From the NCBI RefSeq assembly GCF_021462405.1, contig NZ_JAKEDU010000002.1:186001-250000 (forward strand): 64,000 nucleotides of DNA, in the 5' to 3' direction. The notes under the pieces were generated by a model, which searched no databases, was not told where the DNA came from, and saw nothing but the letters and a program-made list of their open reading frames with translations. This stretch comes from Thermus tengchongensis. GTDB lineage: Bacteria > Deinococcota > Deinococci > Deinococcales > Thermaceae. This document shows positions 29,406 through 42,353 of the stretch, in pieces (the first letter of the stretch is position 1; every line of letters begins with the position of its first letter). A program made the position numbers and the translations under genes.

Positions 29406-29521
29406 ATGCTCCGCTGTGGCCTGTGGTGGGGGCCCTAAGGAGGCGATGGTTATGCCCTTCCGCCGGCTATAGGGGGCTTTGCATGCGGGCCCTCAGGAGG
29501 GTTTCTCATCCAAAAGGGGAG

Positions 29522-29527
29522 TACAAT
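29522..29527 (+). promoter_or_regulatory. -10 box of secA
   Basis: TACAAT, 10 bases before ATG 29538, implying a 5' leader of only a few bases. Confidence 0.45.
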
Positions 29528-29537
29528 CGGCCCTAGG

Positions 29538-32534
<2,997 letters not shown>

Positions 32535-32539
32535 GAAAA

Positions 32540-32565
32540 CCGGCCCAGGGCTAGCCCTGGGCCGG
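32540..32565. terminator. bidirectional terminator between secA and yebC
   Basis: A perfect 26-bp palindrome, arms CCGGCCCAGGG/CCCTGGGCCGG around CTAG. On the minus strand it is followed by GTTTTC, which suits yebC better than secA. Confidence 0.75.
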
Positions 32566-32578
32566 AAGGCTTGTGGAG

Positions 32579-33313
32579 CTAAGCTTCCACCTGCAGGCTA
32601 GCGGGGTCCAGGTTGGTGTAGACGTGTTGCACGTCGTCCAGGTCCTCCAGGGCCTCCACCAGGCGCATGACCTTGGCGGCCTCCTCAGGAGGCAGGGCCA
32701 CGGTGTTCTGGGGATGCTGCACCACCTCCACCGCCTCCACGGGGATGCCCCGCGCCTTTAGCTCCTCGGCCATGCGGTAGGCCTCGGCGGGGTCGGTGTA
32801 GATGGTGAGGCTTTCCCCTTCCTCCTCGAGGTCCAAGGCCCCTAGTTCAATGGCTGCCTCTTGCGCCGCCTCGGAGTTCGCAGAGACGATCACCCCTTTG
32901 CGCTCAAACTGCCAGGCCACGCTGCCACTGGCCCCCAGGGAGCCCCCGTATTTGTTGAACACGTGGCGCACCTCTCCGGCGGTCCGGTTGCGGTTGTCGG
33001 TGAGGGCGTAGACCAAAAGGGCCACACCCCCTGGGGCGTATCCCTCGTAGACGATCTCCTCGTACTGCTCGGCCCCGTCCCCGCCGCCTTGCAGCTTTTG
33101 CAGGAGGCGCTCGATGTTTTCCATGGGGACATCGTCGGCGCGGGCGGCTTCAATGGCGTTGCGAAGCTGGACGTTGGCCTCCGGGTAGGGGCTTCCTCCC
33201 GCTCGCGCTGCCGCCTGGATGGCCCGTAGGTGCTTGGAGATGATCTTGCCGCGTTTGAGGTCGTTGGCGGCTTTTTTGCGCTTGATCTGTGCCCACTTGC
33301 TATGACCGGCCAT
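32579..33313 (-). CDS. YebC/PmpR-family protein (TACO1-like)
   Basis: 244 residues. Starts MAGHSKWAQIKRKKAANDLKRGKI, the family signature. Also visible are YEGYAPGGVALLV and LTDNRNRTAGEVRHVFNKYGG. Reported roles are transcriptional regulation and, more recently, relief of ribosome stalling. It has TATAAT (33333-33328) with GGTGAG between that and the ATG, and so is expressed independently of the antiporter gene it overlaps by 14 bp. Confidence 0.95.
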   Translation of the reverse strand: MAGHSKWAQIKRKKAANDLKRGKIISKHLRAIQAAARAGGSPYPEANVQLRNAIEAARADDVPMENIERLLQKLQGGGDGAEQYEEIVYEGYAPGGVALLVYALTDNRNRTAGEVRHVFNKYGGSLGASGSVAWQFERKGVIVSANSEAAQEAAIELGALDLEEEGESLTIYTDPAEAYRMAEELKARGIPVEAVEVVQHPQNTVALPPEEAAKVMRLVEALEDLDDVQHVYTNLDPASLQVEA

Positions 33314-34835
33314 GGCTCACCTCACCCATTATAGCCAGCCTTTCCAGCACCTTCTCCGCCAGGCGTTCCCCGGCCTCGCGGAAGGGGTGGAAGAGGAGGG
33401 TGACGCCAGCGGCCTCCAGAACGGGGTCTTCTTCCAGGTGGAAGCTGGTGGCGGCCAGGATCCCCTTAAAGCCCCGCTCCTTCAGCCAGCGGGCGGCGAG
33501 GACCTTGGCCTCGAGGTCCGGCAGGGCCAGGACCACTGCCTTAAGCCCTGTAAGGTCCAGACGTTCCCAGAGCTCGGGGTCCTCCGCATCCCCGTAGAGG
33601 ACCCTCCGCCCCTTGTTCTGATGGCGGGCCACCTTCTCGGGGTCGGCGTCCAGGCCCACGGGGCGTTCCCCCCTGGCCTCCAGGATGCGGTAGACGGCAC
33701 CCCCGGTGCGCCCCATGCCCACGATGAGCACCGTGGCCCCTTCCAGGCGCTCGGGTTCCTGGTCGGGGTGGAGCATTTTGCGCTCCAGGGGAAGGAGGCG
33801 GGCCTCGAGGAGCTTGTAAAGGCTATGGCTGTACCGGGCTAAGGGTGCGGAAATCGCCATGGAAAGGGCCACCAGAAGGGCTAGGGTGGAAAGGCTATGA
33901 GGGAGAAGCCCTGCCCGTTCCAGCACGACCCCCACGATGAGGGCAAACTCCGAGTAGTTCCCCAGGTACATGCTGCTCACAAAGGCGGTGCGGGCCCGGA
34001 GCCCAAGGAGGAGAAAGAGGCCGAAGAAAAGAGGGGGTTTGATCAGGGCGAGAAGGAGGAAGGCCAGGACCAGCCCAGCCTCCGCACCCCTTATCCCCTC
34101 CCTGAGCCCTATGTCTAGGAAAAAGGCCACTAGAAAGGCTTCCTTTAGGCTCCAAAGCCCCTTGGCCATCTCCCCTCCCTTTTCGTGGCCCGAGAGGAGG
34201 ATTCCCATGATTAAGGCTCCCAGTTCCGGGGACAGGCCCACCTGGCGGAAGCCCTCACCTCCCAGCAGGGCAAGGCCCAGGCCGAAGAGCACGAGTAGCT
34301 CGTCGTGACCGCTTTTTTCCAGAAGCCAGGCCACGGCAAACCTGAGAAGGGGCAGGAGGAGAACCAGCCCTACCCAGGGGCTTATTTGGTTCTCGCCATA
34401 CAGGGTGATGAGGCCCACCGCCACCAGGTCCTGCAGGACCAGGATGCCCACGCTGAGGCGGCCGTGGTAGGTGGTGAGTTCCTTCTTGTCCTCGAGGACC
34501 TTCACCACCAGCACGGTGCTGGAAAAGGCCAGGGCTAGGGCCAGGGGAAGGTTTCCCAGGAGGAAAAGGGCCAGGAGGGCGAAGAACAGGAAGTGGAGCC
34601 CACCTGCCACCAGGACTCGAGGCTCCAAGAGGTCCTGGAAGCGGAGCTTTAATCCCACAGTGAAAAGCAGCAGGAGAACGCCGATCTCCGCCGCATGGTG
34701 CAGGAATTCGGTTTCTCTCAGACCCAGTCCATGAAGGGCAAAGCCTGCCCCCAAATAGCCCACCAAGGGGGGAAGCCCCAGGCGGCTGGCCAGTAGACCC
34801 AGGGCGAAGGCGGCGGCCACCCAAAGGGCTTCCAT
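33300..34835 (-). CDS. CPA2-family cation:proton antiporter with RCK/TrkA-N domain (Kef-like)
   Basis: 511 residues. Residues 1-350 are 11-13 hydrophobic segments, with LPPLVGYLGAGFALHG and LVLQDLVAVGLITLYG, where the conserved acidic residue of CPA2 transporters lies. A cytoplasmic RCK-N NAD-binding domain follows (VLIVGMGRTGGAVYRILEARG, GDAEDPELWERLDL). Likely K+ or Na+/H+ exchange gated by nucleotide. TACCCT lies 7 bases before the ATG. Confidence 0.9.
   Translation of the reverse strand: MEALWVAAAFALGLLASRLGLPPLVGYLGAGFALHGLGLRETEFLHHAAEIGVLLLLFTVGLKLRFQDLLEPRVLVAGGLHFLFFALLALFLLGNLPLALALAFSSTVLVVKVLEDKKELTTYHGRLSVGILVLQDLVAVGLITLYGENQISPWVGLVLLLPLLRFAVAWLLEKSGHDELLVLFGLGLALLGGEGFRQVGLSPELGALIMGILLSGHEKGGEMAKGLWSLKEAFLVAFFLDIGLREGIRGAEAGLVLAFLLLALIKPPLFFGLFLLLGLRARTAFVSSMYLGNYSEFALIVGVVLERAGLLPHSLSTLALLVALSMAISAPLARYSHSLYKLLEARLLPLERKMLHPDQEPERLEGATVLIVGMGRTGGAVYRILEARGERPVGLDADPEKVARHQNKGRRVLYGDAEDPELWERLDLTGLKAVVLALPDLEAKVLAARWLKERGFKGILAATSFHLEEDPVLEAAGVTLLFHPFREAGERLAEKVLERLAIMGEVSHGRS
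33328..33333 (-). promoter_or_regulatory. -10 box of yebC
   Basis: Perfect TATAAT on the minus strand, 14 bases before ATG 33313, inside the 3' end of the antiporter gene. The short leader carries GGTGAGGTG. Confidence 0.6.
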
Positions 34836-34842
34836 GGGTTCC

Positions 34843-34848
34843 AGGGTA
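34843..34848 (-). promoter_or_regulatory. -10 box of the antiporter gene (leaderless)
   Basis: TACCCT on the minus strand, 7 bases before ATG 34835. Confidence 0.45.
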
Positions 34849-34860
34849 GCAAAGAACCCA

Positions 34861-34890
34861 AAACACGGCGAGCTTTACCCTGCCGTGTTT
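34861..34890 (-). terminator. terminator of the DsbA-like gene
   Basis: A perfect 9-bp stem AAACACGGC/GCCGTGTTT (34861-34869 with 34882-34890), 12-base loop, ending in TTTT on the minus strand. Confidence 0.7.
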
Positions 34891-34904
34891 CTACACCTAC
34901 CCCT

Positions 34905-35540
34905 TCACTTTTGCTCGGCCAAGGCTTTATCCAGGAGGTTTTTCCACTCCTCGTAGCTCAGAAAACCGGTGTGCTTTTCCCCACCGATGAAGAAGGTGGG
35001 GGTACCGGTGAGGCCCAGGTCCGTGGCCAGCTTCTGGTCGGCCAGGACCCCCTCGCGGTGCTTATTGGAGGAAAGGCACTGGCTAAAGGCGTTCTCGTCC
35101 AGCCCCATCTGCCCCGCCAGGTCCACCAAGTAGCGGTCGAGCACGCTCCCCTGGAGGTTCCCCCAGCTGGAGGCGGCCCGGAAGAGAACCTCGTGGTACT
35201 CGTAGTAACGCCCTTGGTCGGCGGCACAGGCGGCGGCCTCGCTGGCCCGGATCACGTGGGCCTGGCCGGGGAAGGGGAAGTCGCGGAAGAGGTAGCGCAC
35301 CTTACCGGTGTCGATGTACTCGGCTTTCAGTCGGGGGAGGACGTTTAAAGCGTGGTTCTGGCAGTGGGGGCAGAGGTAGTTGGAAAAGTCCACCACCACC
35401 ACGGGGGCGTTGGGGGCGCCCAGGGCAAAGCGGGCACCTTGGGCGGGGTCTAGCCCGGCTTTCCCCTTGGGACCCCAAAGGATCCAGCCCAGGCCGAGAA
35501 GGGCCAGAGCCACCCCTACGAGAACTATAGTGCGTTGCAT
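34905..35540 (-). CDS. DsbA-family thiol-disulphide oxidoreductase, membrane-anchored
   Basis: 211 residues. N-terminal hydrophobic anchor or signal (TIVLVGVALALLGLGWIL), then a thioredoxin fold with active site YLCPHCQNHAL (CPHC, the DsbA type), helical insert (ASSWGNLQGSVLDRYLVDLAGQMGLDENAF), and the cis-proline region GLTGTPTFFIGG. Acts outside the cytoplasmic membrane on disulphides. The redox partner (DsbB or VKOR) is not in the window. TAGAGT lies 6 bases before the ATG. Confidence 0.88.
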   Translation of the reverse strand: MQRTIVLVGVALALLGLGWILWGPKGKAGLDPAQGARFALGAPNAPVVVVDFSNYLCPHCQNHALNVLPRLKAEYIDTGKVRYLFRDFPFPGQAHVIRASEAAACAADQGRYYEYHEVLFRAASSWGNLQGSVLDRYLVDLAGQMGLDENAFSQCLSSNKHREGVLADQKLATDLGLTGTPTFFIGGEKHTGFLSYEEWKNLLDKALAEQK

Positions 35541-35546
35541 GGCTTT

Positions 35547-35552
35547 ACTCTA
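35547..35552 (-). promoter_or_regulatory. -10 box of the DsbA-like gene (leaderless)
   Basis: TAGAGT on the minus strand, 6 bases before ATG 35540. Confidence 0.55.
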
Positions 35553-35588
35553 CCATCCTCCCGGTGAGAGACCCTGAGAGAGGCCCCC

Positions 35589-36939
<1,351 letters not shown>

Positions 36940-36947
36940 AAAGGGCC

Positions 36948-36953
36948 ATCATA
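36948..36953 (-). promoter_or_regulatory. -10 box of the speD-like/speE operon (leaderless)
   Basis: TATGAT on the minus strand, 8 bases before GTG 36939. The -35 region falls inside the 3' end of ftsK. Confidence 0.5.
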
Positions 36954-36961
36954 GCACAGCC

Positions 36962-39565
36962 CTAGCCGAAGAAGTCCTTGAGCTGGTCCTTGGTGATGAG
37001 GACCTCCCGCGGCTTGGAGCCCTTGGAGGGTCCCACGATGCCCATGGCCTCGAGGGCGTCCATCAGCTTTCCGGCCCGGGCGTGGCCGATGGAAAGGCGG
37101 CGTTGCAGACGGCTTACGGAGCCGTAGCCCTCCTCCACCACGATCTCCGCCGCCTTCCTGAGAAGGGGATCCGAGAAGTCCACCTCGCCGGGGCCCGTGC
37201 CCTCCGGCCCCTTGGGGGGCTCAAAGTCCTGGCCGTAGGCCTCGGCGAAGCGGTCCTCGTAACTCTGGCCCCTGAGGAAGCCGGCGAGGCGCCCTACTTC
37301 CTCCTCGGATAGGTAGGGTACCTGCAGGCGCACGGGCTTGGTGAGCCCGGGCTGGTAGAAGAGGGCGTCCCCCTGGCCGATGAGCTTTTCCGCCCCCTGG
37401 GTGTCCAGGATGGTGCGGGAATCGAAGCCGCTGGACACGGCAAAGGCCAAGCGGGCGGGGATGTTCACCTTGATGAGGGAGGTGAGGATGTCCACGCTGG
37501 GCCGCTGGGTGGCGAGGATGAGGTGCATGCCCGTGGCCCTGCTCATCTGGGCCAGGCGCAAAATGGCGGATTCCACCTCCTTGGGGGCGGTCATCATCAG
37601 GTCGGCCAGCTCGTCCACCACGATGATCAGGTAGGGAAGGGTTTCCCCGCCCTCCCGTTCCATCTTGGCGTTGTACTGCTCCAGGTTCCTGGCCCCTACG
37701 CCGCTTAGGAGCCGGTAGCGCCGCTCCATGTGGGCCACCGCCCCCTGCAGGACCCCTGCCGCCTCCTCGGGGCTCGTCACCACGGGGCGCACCAGGTGGG
37801 GGATGCCCTCGTAGGGGGTGAGCTCCACCATCTTGGGGTCGATGAGGAGGAGGCGCAAGGAGGTGGGGAGGTGCTTGAAGAGGAGGCTGGCGATGAGGAC
37901 GTTGATGGCCACGCTCTTGCCGCTTCCCGTGGAGCCGGCGATGAGGAGGTGGGGCATCTTGGCGAGATCCCTCACCCAGATCTCCCCCTCGATGCTCTTG
38001 CCCAGGACCAGGGGTAGAAGGGCCTTGGCGTTTTGGAAGGCAGGGGAGAGGACGGCCTCGGAAAAGCGCACCAGCTCCCTTTTGGGGTTGGGCACCTCCA
38101 GGCCCACGGTGTTTTTCCCAGGGATGGGGGCCTCGATGCGCACCGCCCCCACCGCCAGGGCCCGGGCCAGGTCGTTCTGCAGGCTCTGGATGCGGCTGAT
38201 CTTCTCCCCGGGGGCAGGCAGAAGCTCGTAGCGGATCACCGAGGGCCCGCGGGCATGGCCCACCACCTCCGCCTGCACCCCGAAGTGGCGGAGGGTGTCG
38301 CCGATGGTGCGCTTCAGCCGTTCCACCTCCTCTTCCAAGCCCCGGGCGGTTCCCTTGGGCTCCGGGGGGTCCAGGAGGTCCGGGGTGGGGAGGGCCAGGG
38401 CCGTGCTCTGGGGACGGGAGCGGGGCGGTGAAGGGAGGTCCGGCTGGATCTGGGCTGGGGAAGGTTCGGGGAAGACCAGGTCCAGGTCAAAGGGTTCCGG
38501 TTCAGGGACAGCGGGTGGGGGAGAAACCATGGGCGGGGGATTCCCCGTCAGCAGGGCCCTAAGCCCTTCGGCCTGGGCCTCGGGGTGGCGGGAGAGGAAG
38601 GAAAGCCAGGAGGAAAGCGCCTCGTGGCGGTTCTCCAGGTCCTGGACCAGGCCAGCCAGCTTCTCCCAGCGGGCCTTGCGCTCCTCCCTGAGCCTTAGCC
38701 CCTGCACCAGTCCCCCCACGGTGGCCCGGGGGGTGGGGATGGCGTGGAGGGCCTTCAGGCGGGCCAGGAGGGCTTGGGCCTCGAGGTGAAGGGCTGCCCG
38801 CCGTTCCTCCAGGGCATCCCGCAAGGGACCTTCTCCGGGCACGGGGGCTTTCAGGCCTTGGAGAAGGGATTGGAGCCGGGGTTCCAGGGGCCTTTGGTCC
38901 TCTTCCATCTGCCGCTTCAGCTCGGCGGCCCGTTCCTTCAGGAACTCCCTTAAAGCCTTTTCCACCCCCGGGAGTTCTGCGGGGGAGAGGTTCTGCGCCA
39001 GGGCCTTTAGGGCGGTGTGGTCGGGATAGATGCGGGCCAGGGCAGCCATTCTTCGCCTGAGGACAAGGGTTTTCAGGCGGTGGCGGGTCCACCGCACCCC
39101 TTCCACCCCTAGGCGGAGGCCGGTGAAGAGGAGGTGGAGAGGCGGCTTGCGGCGCCAGAGGTCCAGGACCACGGAGGCCAGCAGGAGGGGAAGGAGGAGG
39201 CCCAAGGCCCCTGCCTTGGCTTCCAGGAAGGAGTGCGCTTCCTCGCCCATCTGGCCCGAAAGGGGTTGCCCCAGGAGGGGAAGGAGGGCAAAGGCCAGGA
39301 GGTAAAGGAAAAGAAGGTGGCGAAGAAGGGGCTTTAGGGGCTTGTTCCGGAAGAGGAAGGTCCCTAGGAGGAAAAGGCTTGGCGGAAGGAGGTAGGCGGG
39401 TAGACCCAGGGCCTGGTAGAAGGTCTCCCGGAGGAAGGACCCGAAGACCCCTGTGGGCAAGGGCAGAAGGGGAGCGGAAAAGAAGACCGCCGCCCCCAAG
39501 GCCACGGTACCCAGGGCCTCGAGGTCGCGGTTTCGGCTGGGCCTGGCCGGCTTCCGCTTCGCCAT
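36962..39565 (-). CDS. ftsK: DNA translocase FtsK/SpoIIIE
   Basis: 867 residues. N-terminal four membrane segments (about 25-150), a variable Pro-rich and charged linker (about 180-400), the motor with Walker [16 protein letters not shown] and Walker [14 protein letters not shown], and a C-terminal gamma winged-helix domain ([37 protein letters not shown]) that reads KOPS-type sites. Segregates chromosome termini at the septum. TATAAT 7 bases before the ATG. Confidence 0.96.
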   Translation of the reverse strand: MAKRKPARPSRNRDLEALGTVALGAAVFFSAPLLPLPTGVFGSFLRETFYQALGLPAYLLPPSLFLLGTFLFRNKPLKPLLRHLLFLYLLAFALLPLLGQPLSGQMGEEAHSFLEAKAGALGLLLPLLLASVVLDLWRRKPPLHLLFTGLRLGVEGVRWTRHRLKTLVLRRRMAALARIYPDHTALKALAQNLSPAELPGVEKALREFLKERAAELKRQMEEDQRPLEPRLQSLLQGLKAPVPGEGPLRDALEERRAALHLEAQALLARLKALHAIPTPRATVGGLVQGLRLREERKARWEKLAGLVQDLENRHEALSSWLSFLSRHPEAQAEGLRALLTGNPPPMVSPPPAVPEPEPFDLDLVFPEPSPAQIQPDLPSPPRSRPQSTALALPTPDLLDPPEPKGTARGLEEEVERLKRTIGDTLRHFGVQAEVVGHARGPSVIRYELLPAPGEKISRIQSLQNDLARALAVGAVRIEAPIPGKNTVGLEVPNPKRELVRFSEAVLSPAFQNAKALLPLVLGKSIEGEIWVRDLAKMPHLLIAGSTGSGKSVAINVLIASLLFKHLPTSLRLLLIDPKMVELTPYEGIPHLVRPVVTSPEEAAGVLQGAVAHMERRYRLLSGVGARNLEQYNAKMEREGGETLPYLIIVVDELADLMMTAPKEVESAILRLAQMSRATGMHLILATQRPSVDILTSLIKVNIPARLAFAVSSGFDSRTILDTQGAEKLIGQGDALFYQPGLTKPVRLQVPYLSEEEVGRLAGFLRGQSYEDRFAEAYGQDFEPPKGPEGTGPGEVDFSDPLLRKAAEIVVEEGYGSVSRLQRRLSIGHARAGKLMDALEAMGIVGPSKGSKPREVLITKDQLKDFFG

Positions 39566-39572
39566 CGGAAGG

Positions 39573-39578
39573 ATTATA
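39573..39578 (-). promoter_or_regulatory. -10 box of ftsK (leaderless)
   Basis: Perfect TATAAT on the minus strand, 7 bases before ATG 39565; no Shine-Dalgarno sequence. Confidence 0.6.
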
Positions 39579-39605
39579 ACCTTCGGGCGGGCGGGCTAAA
39601 GGAAA

Positions 39606-39632
39606 GACCCCGGGGGGCTTCCCCTCGGGGTC
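39606..39632 (-). terminator. terminator of the skp-like gene
   Basis: Stem GACCCC/GGGGTC (39606-39611 with 39627-39632), extended by partly paired G/C runs, followed on the minus strand by TTTCCTTT. Confidence 0.65.
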
Positions 39633-39643
39633 CAGGGCTCAGG

Positions 39644-40135
39644 CTAGCGTCGCAACTCCCTCTTCACGGCCTCGGTCAGGTCCGTGTCCTCATCGGCGTA
39701 GACCACCAGCCCCGACTGGGCGGCCACCTGGCGGCTCATGACCACGGCGAAGCCCTGGGCCTTGGCCACCTTGGCGATGGCCTGGTCCACCTCCTCCAGG
39801 ATGGGCTTGAGCACCGGATTCTGCCGGTCCTGCCATTTCTTCAGGGTATCCTGGTAGGTCTTGAGGAGGGCCTCGTAGTCCTGGCGCTCCTTGGCCGTGG
39901 CCTGGCCCGAACGGATCTTTTGGTCCAGGGGCTTGAGCTTTTCCTCCAGGGGAGCCAGCTCCTTGCGGGCCTGGGCCTGGAGGTCCTGGACCTTTTTGTA
40001 GTCGGGGTGGGCCTGCACCAGGGCATCGGCGTCCACAAAGCCCACCCGGGCGGCCACGTTCCGGTTCTGGGCCAGCATGGGGGTAAGGAGGGCGCCCAGG
40101 GCCAGGAGGAGGGCTGCTAGGGGAAAGCGCTTCAT
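39644..40135 (-). CDS. OmpH/Skp-family periplasmic chaperone
   Basis: 163 residues. Signal peptide (1-22, ending LAQ), beta strand VAARVGFVDADALVQAHPDYKKV, a long charged coiled-coil (tentacle) region about 50-125, and a returning strand GFAVVMSRQVAAQSGLVVYADEDTDLTEAV. This is the Skp pattern. Escorts unfolded barrel proteins across the periplasm, consistent with the barrel-like protein encoded divergently and the Lpt-like genes downstream. Confidence 0.88.
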   Translation of the reverse strand: MKRFPLAALLLALGALLTPMLAQNRNVAARVGFVDADALVQAHPDYKKVQDLQAQARKELAPLEEKLKPLDQKIRSGQATAKERQDYEALLKTYQDTLKKWQDRQNPVLKPILEEVDQAIAKVAKAQGFAVVMSRQVAAQSGLVVYADEDTDLTEAVKRELRR

Positions 40136-40232
40136 AGGAGAAAGCCTAAGGCCTTAGGGTGAAGGGTGCGTGAGAGAAGTCTCTCTATCGCTTTGCCCCG
40201 GGTTGGGGTACCATGCATGGCGGAGGTGGATT

Positions 40233-40667
40233 ATGCGCAAAGTGCTTTGGGCGTTGGCGTTGTTGGCCTTAGGCACGGGAGCTTTTGCCCAGCGGGCGGT
40301 GTCCTTCCGCCTATCCTTGCCCCCGGCGGGGCTGGGATTGGGCCTCGAGGCGCCCCTGGAGCGCAACCTGGTCTTCCGCGGGTTTGCGGATCTCTTCCCT
40401 GGCGGACCCAGTTTCCTGGCGGCGGGCGAGGTTTTGTTCAAACCCGACCTGGGCCAGCTGGACCGGGACCTGCGGGGGATCAGGCCCTACTTCGGGGGTG
40501 GGCTTGGGGGGTACTTCGCCGCTGGGAGCGAAGTGGGGTTGCACCTCTCCTTGGGGGTGGAGTTCCTCCTGGATGCCCGCACGGGGATCTTTCTGGACGG
40601 GGAGTACTTTTACGCCTTTGGCGGAGGCCGGTTTGGCCGCACGGTTATAGGGGCCAACCTGCGCTAG
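40233..40667 (+). CDS. small secreted barrel-like protein
   Basis: 144 residues from ATG 40233, chosen for GGAGGTGG upstream and the clean signal peptide (MRKVLWALALLALGTGAFAQ). The mature protein is all beta, Gly-rich, alternating hydrophobic/polar (LGLGLEAPLERNLVFRGFADLF, IRPYFGGGLGGYFAAG, LHLSLGVEFLLDARTGIFLDGEYFYAFGGG) and ends close to a strand, as small 8-stranded outer-membrane barrels do. Divergent from skp. Family not recognised. Confidence 0.65.
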   Translation: MRKVLWALALLALGTGAFAQRAVSFRLSLPPAGLGLGLEAPLERNLVFRGFADLFPGGPSFLAAGEVLFKPDLGQLDRDLRGIRPYFGGGLGGYFAAGSEVGLHLSLGVEFLLDARTGIFLDGEYFYAFGGGRFGRTVIGANLR

Positions 40668-40679
40668 AGGGACTTCCTT

Positions 40680-40714
40680 GTCCCCGCCAAAGTTTTGGCG
40701 GGGACATTTTTCTT
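40680..40714 (+). terminator. intrinsic terminator after the barrel-like gene
   Basis: A perfect 12-bp stem GTCCCCGCCAAA/TTTGGCGGGGAC (40680-40691 with 40694-40705) followed by ATTTTTCTTC. Confidence 0.9.
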
Positions 40715-40751
40715 CTTGCCCCAGGGTAGACTGGAAACCGGAGGTGAAGCC

Positions 40752-41384
40752 ATGCTGGTCAGGGACTGGATGACCAAGGACCCCCTCACCGTGGCCCCGG
40801 ATACCCCGGTGCTGGAAGCCATCAATCTTTTGAAGAACAAAGGTTTCCGGCGCTTGCCGGTGGTGAAGGACGGGAAGCTCATCGGCCTGGTCACCGACAA
40901 GGACCTCAAGGACGCCATGCCCTCCAAGGCCACCACCCTATCGGTCTGGGAGATGAACTACCTCCTCTCCAAGCTCACGGTGCAGGAGGTGATGGCCAAG
41001 CCCGTGATCACCGTGGAGGCCGACGCACCCCTGGAGAAGGCAGCCCTTTTGATGGAGGAGAAAAAGATCGGAGGCCTTCCGGTGATGGAGGGGGAGAAGC
41101 TGGTGGGCATCATCACCGTGACGGATGTCCTGAGGGCCTTTATTGAGGTATTGGGGCTGAGGATGGGGGGCCTGCGCATCACCGTGGACATCCCCGATGT
41201 ACCCGGGGCCCTGGCCCAGATGGCCCGGGCGGTTCCCCCGGCCAACATCGTGTCCATCGCCACCGCTGCCCACCTAAACGGGTACCAGCGCCTGGTCCTG
41301 AGGGTGGTGGGGGAGGATGTGGAGGGTGTCCCTGACCGGCTTCGGGCCGCCGGGGAGCGGGTGGTGGACGTACGCCCTGGCTAA
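40752..41384 (+). CDS. tandem CBS-domain protein with C-terminal ACT-like domain
   Basis: 210 residues from ATG 40752 (GGAGGTG upstream). CBS1 about 5-60 (VRDWMTKDPLTVAPDTPVLEA, RLPVVKDGKLIGLVTDKDL), CBS2 about 75-135 (VQEVMAKPVITVEADAPLEKA, GLPVMEGEKLVGIITVTDVL), then an ACT-like fold (LRITVDIPDVPGALAQMARAV). CBS pairs bind adenosyl ligands and ACT domains bind amino acids. This AcuB-like layout suggests a sensor without an enzymatic part. Its stop TAA is the left end of a 105-bp repeat element. Confidence 0.85.
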   Translation: MLVRDWMTKDPLTVAPDTPVLEAINLLKNKGFRRLPVVKDGKLIGLVTDKDLKDAMPSKATTLSVWEMNYLLSKLTVQEVMAKPVITVEADAPLEKAALLMEEKKIGGLPVMEGEKLVGIITVTDVLRAFIEVLGLRMGGLRITVDIPDVPGALAQMARAVPPANIVSIATAAHLNGYQRLVLRVVGEDVEGVPDRLRAAGERVVDVRPG

Positions 41385-41485
41385 GTACCCCGTCGTGGCT
41401 TGCGCCACGACGGGGACCCCAGAGAGAGCCTGAGCAAAGGGCTTCGGCCCTTGTTGGCGAGGCAATCGCCCTGCGCAGGTTTAGG
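41381..41485 (+). repeat. dispersed 105-bp element, copy 2
   Basis: Left end CTAAGTACCCC, hairpin arms 41388-41399 and 41404-41415 identical to copy 1, right end degenerate (GGTTTAGG). It fills the gap between two convergent genes: the left end gives the TAA of the CBS-ACT gene and the right end the TAA of pheA. Confidence 0.85.
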
Positions 41486-42311
41486 TTCCGTTGCGGTAGG
41501 CGGGGTAGGAGCCCAGCACCTTCAAGAAGGCGGCCCGCCGCAAGAGGCCCAGAAGGGCTTGGGCGGGGCCGGGGTCTTCCAGGTGGCCCTCGAGGTCCAG
41601 GTAGAAGAGGTAGCTGAAGGGCTTATCCCGCCTGGGGCGCGACTCCAGCTTGGTGAGGTTCACCCCAGCTTCAGCAAAGACCGTAAGGGCCTCCAAAAGC
41701 CCCCCGGGCCGGTGGCGCACGGCGAAGACGATGCTGGTCTTGTGGGGGCCTTCCCCTTTAGGGGCCTCCTCCCGCCCTATGACGAAGAACCGGGTGTAGT
41801 TGTGGGGGTAATCCTCAATGTTTTCCGCCAGCACCTTTAGGCCGTAAAGCTCCGCGGCCCGGCGGCTGGCGATGGCCCCCACCCCGGGCTCGGGGTTCTC
41901 CGAAAGGGACCGGGCTGCCCCTGCCGTGTCAAAAACGGGGATGGGCGTAAGGCGCATGCGGGCCAGGAAGCCGTCGCACTGGGCCAGGGCCTGGGGGTGG
42001 CTTTTGACCGCTTTGAGGTCTTTGAGCTCGGTGCCCTCGGGAGCGAGGAGGCAGTGCTCCACCCGGTGGATGATCTCCCCCACCACGTGGAGGTCGCTTT
42101 CGAGAAGCAGGTCGTAGGTCTGGTTGATGCTGCCTGCGGTGGTGTTCTCCACCGGCACCACCCCGAGCTGCGCTTCCCCTGCCTCCACCGCCTCGAAGAC
42201 CTGGTGGAAGGTGGGAAAGCCTATGGGGGTGGAGCCGGGAAAGTTCCTAAGCAGGGCCTCCTCGCTGTAGGCTCCTTCCGTCCCCTGGAAGGCGATCCTC
42301 ATGCCCTTCAT
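41481..42311 (-). CDS. pheA: prephenate dehydratase
   Basis: 276 residues, monofunctional. Makes phenylpyruvate for phenylalanine synthesis. Substrate-binding halves: RIAFQGTEGAYSEEAL, VVPVENTTAGSINQTYDLL, VKSHPQALAQCDGFL and the catalytic Thr region NYTRFFVIG. A C-terminal ACT domain (KTSIVFAVRHRPGGLLEALTVFAEAGVNLTKLESRPRRDKP) carries the GALxxxL and ESRP motifs that bind Phe for feedback inhibition. ATG 42311 is chosen, 9 bases before another in-frame ATG. Divergent from the response regulator. Confidence 0.95.
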   Translation of the reverse strand: MKGMRIAFQGTEGAYSEEALLRNFPGSTPIGFPTFHQVFEAVEAGEAQLGVVPVENTTAGSINQTYDLLLESDLHVVGEIIHRVEHCLLAPEGTELKDLKAVKSHPQALAQCDGFLARMRLTPIPVFDTAGAARSLSENPEPGVGAIASRRAAELYGLKVLAENIEDYPHNYTRFFVIGREEAPKGEGPHKTSIVFAVRHRPGGLLEALTVFAEAGVNLTKLESRPRRDKPFSYLFYLDLEGHLEDPGPAQALLGLLRRAAFLKVLGSYPAYRNGT

Positions 42312-42353
42312 CCTACTGCTTCCCCTAGACAGGGGAAAGGCGCCTCCCTTAGC

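Noticed and set aside
29406-29472. Two mini-ORFs upstream of secA (10 codons MLRCGLWWGP; 8 codons MVMPFRRL with AAGGAGG before it), reminiscent of a SecM-type arrest leader
   Set aside because: secA has its own -10 box at 29522 downstream of both, so they are unlikely to be in its transcript, and there is no arrest-like motif or export signal.
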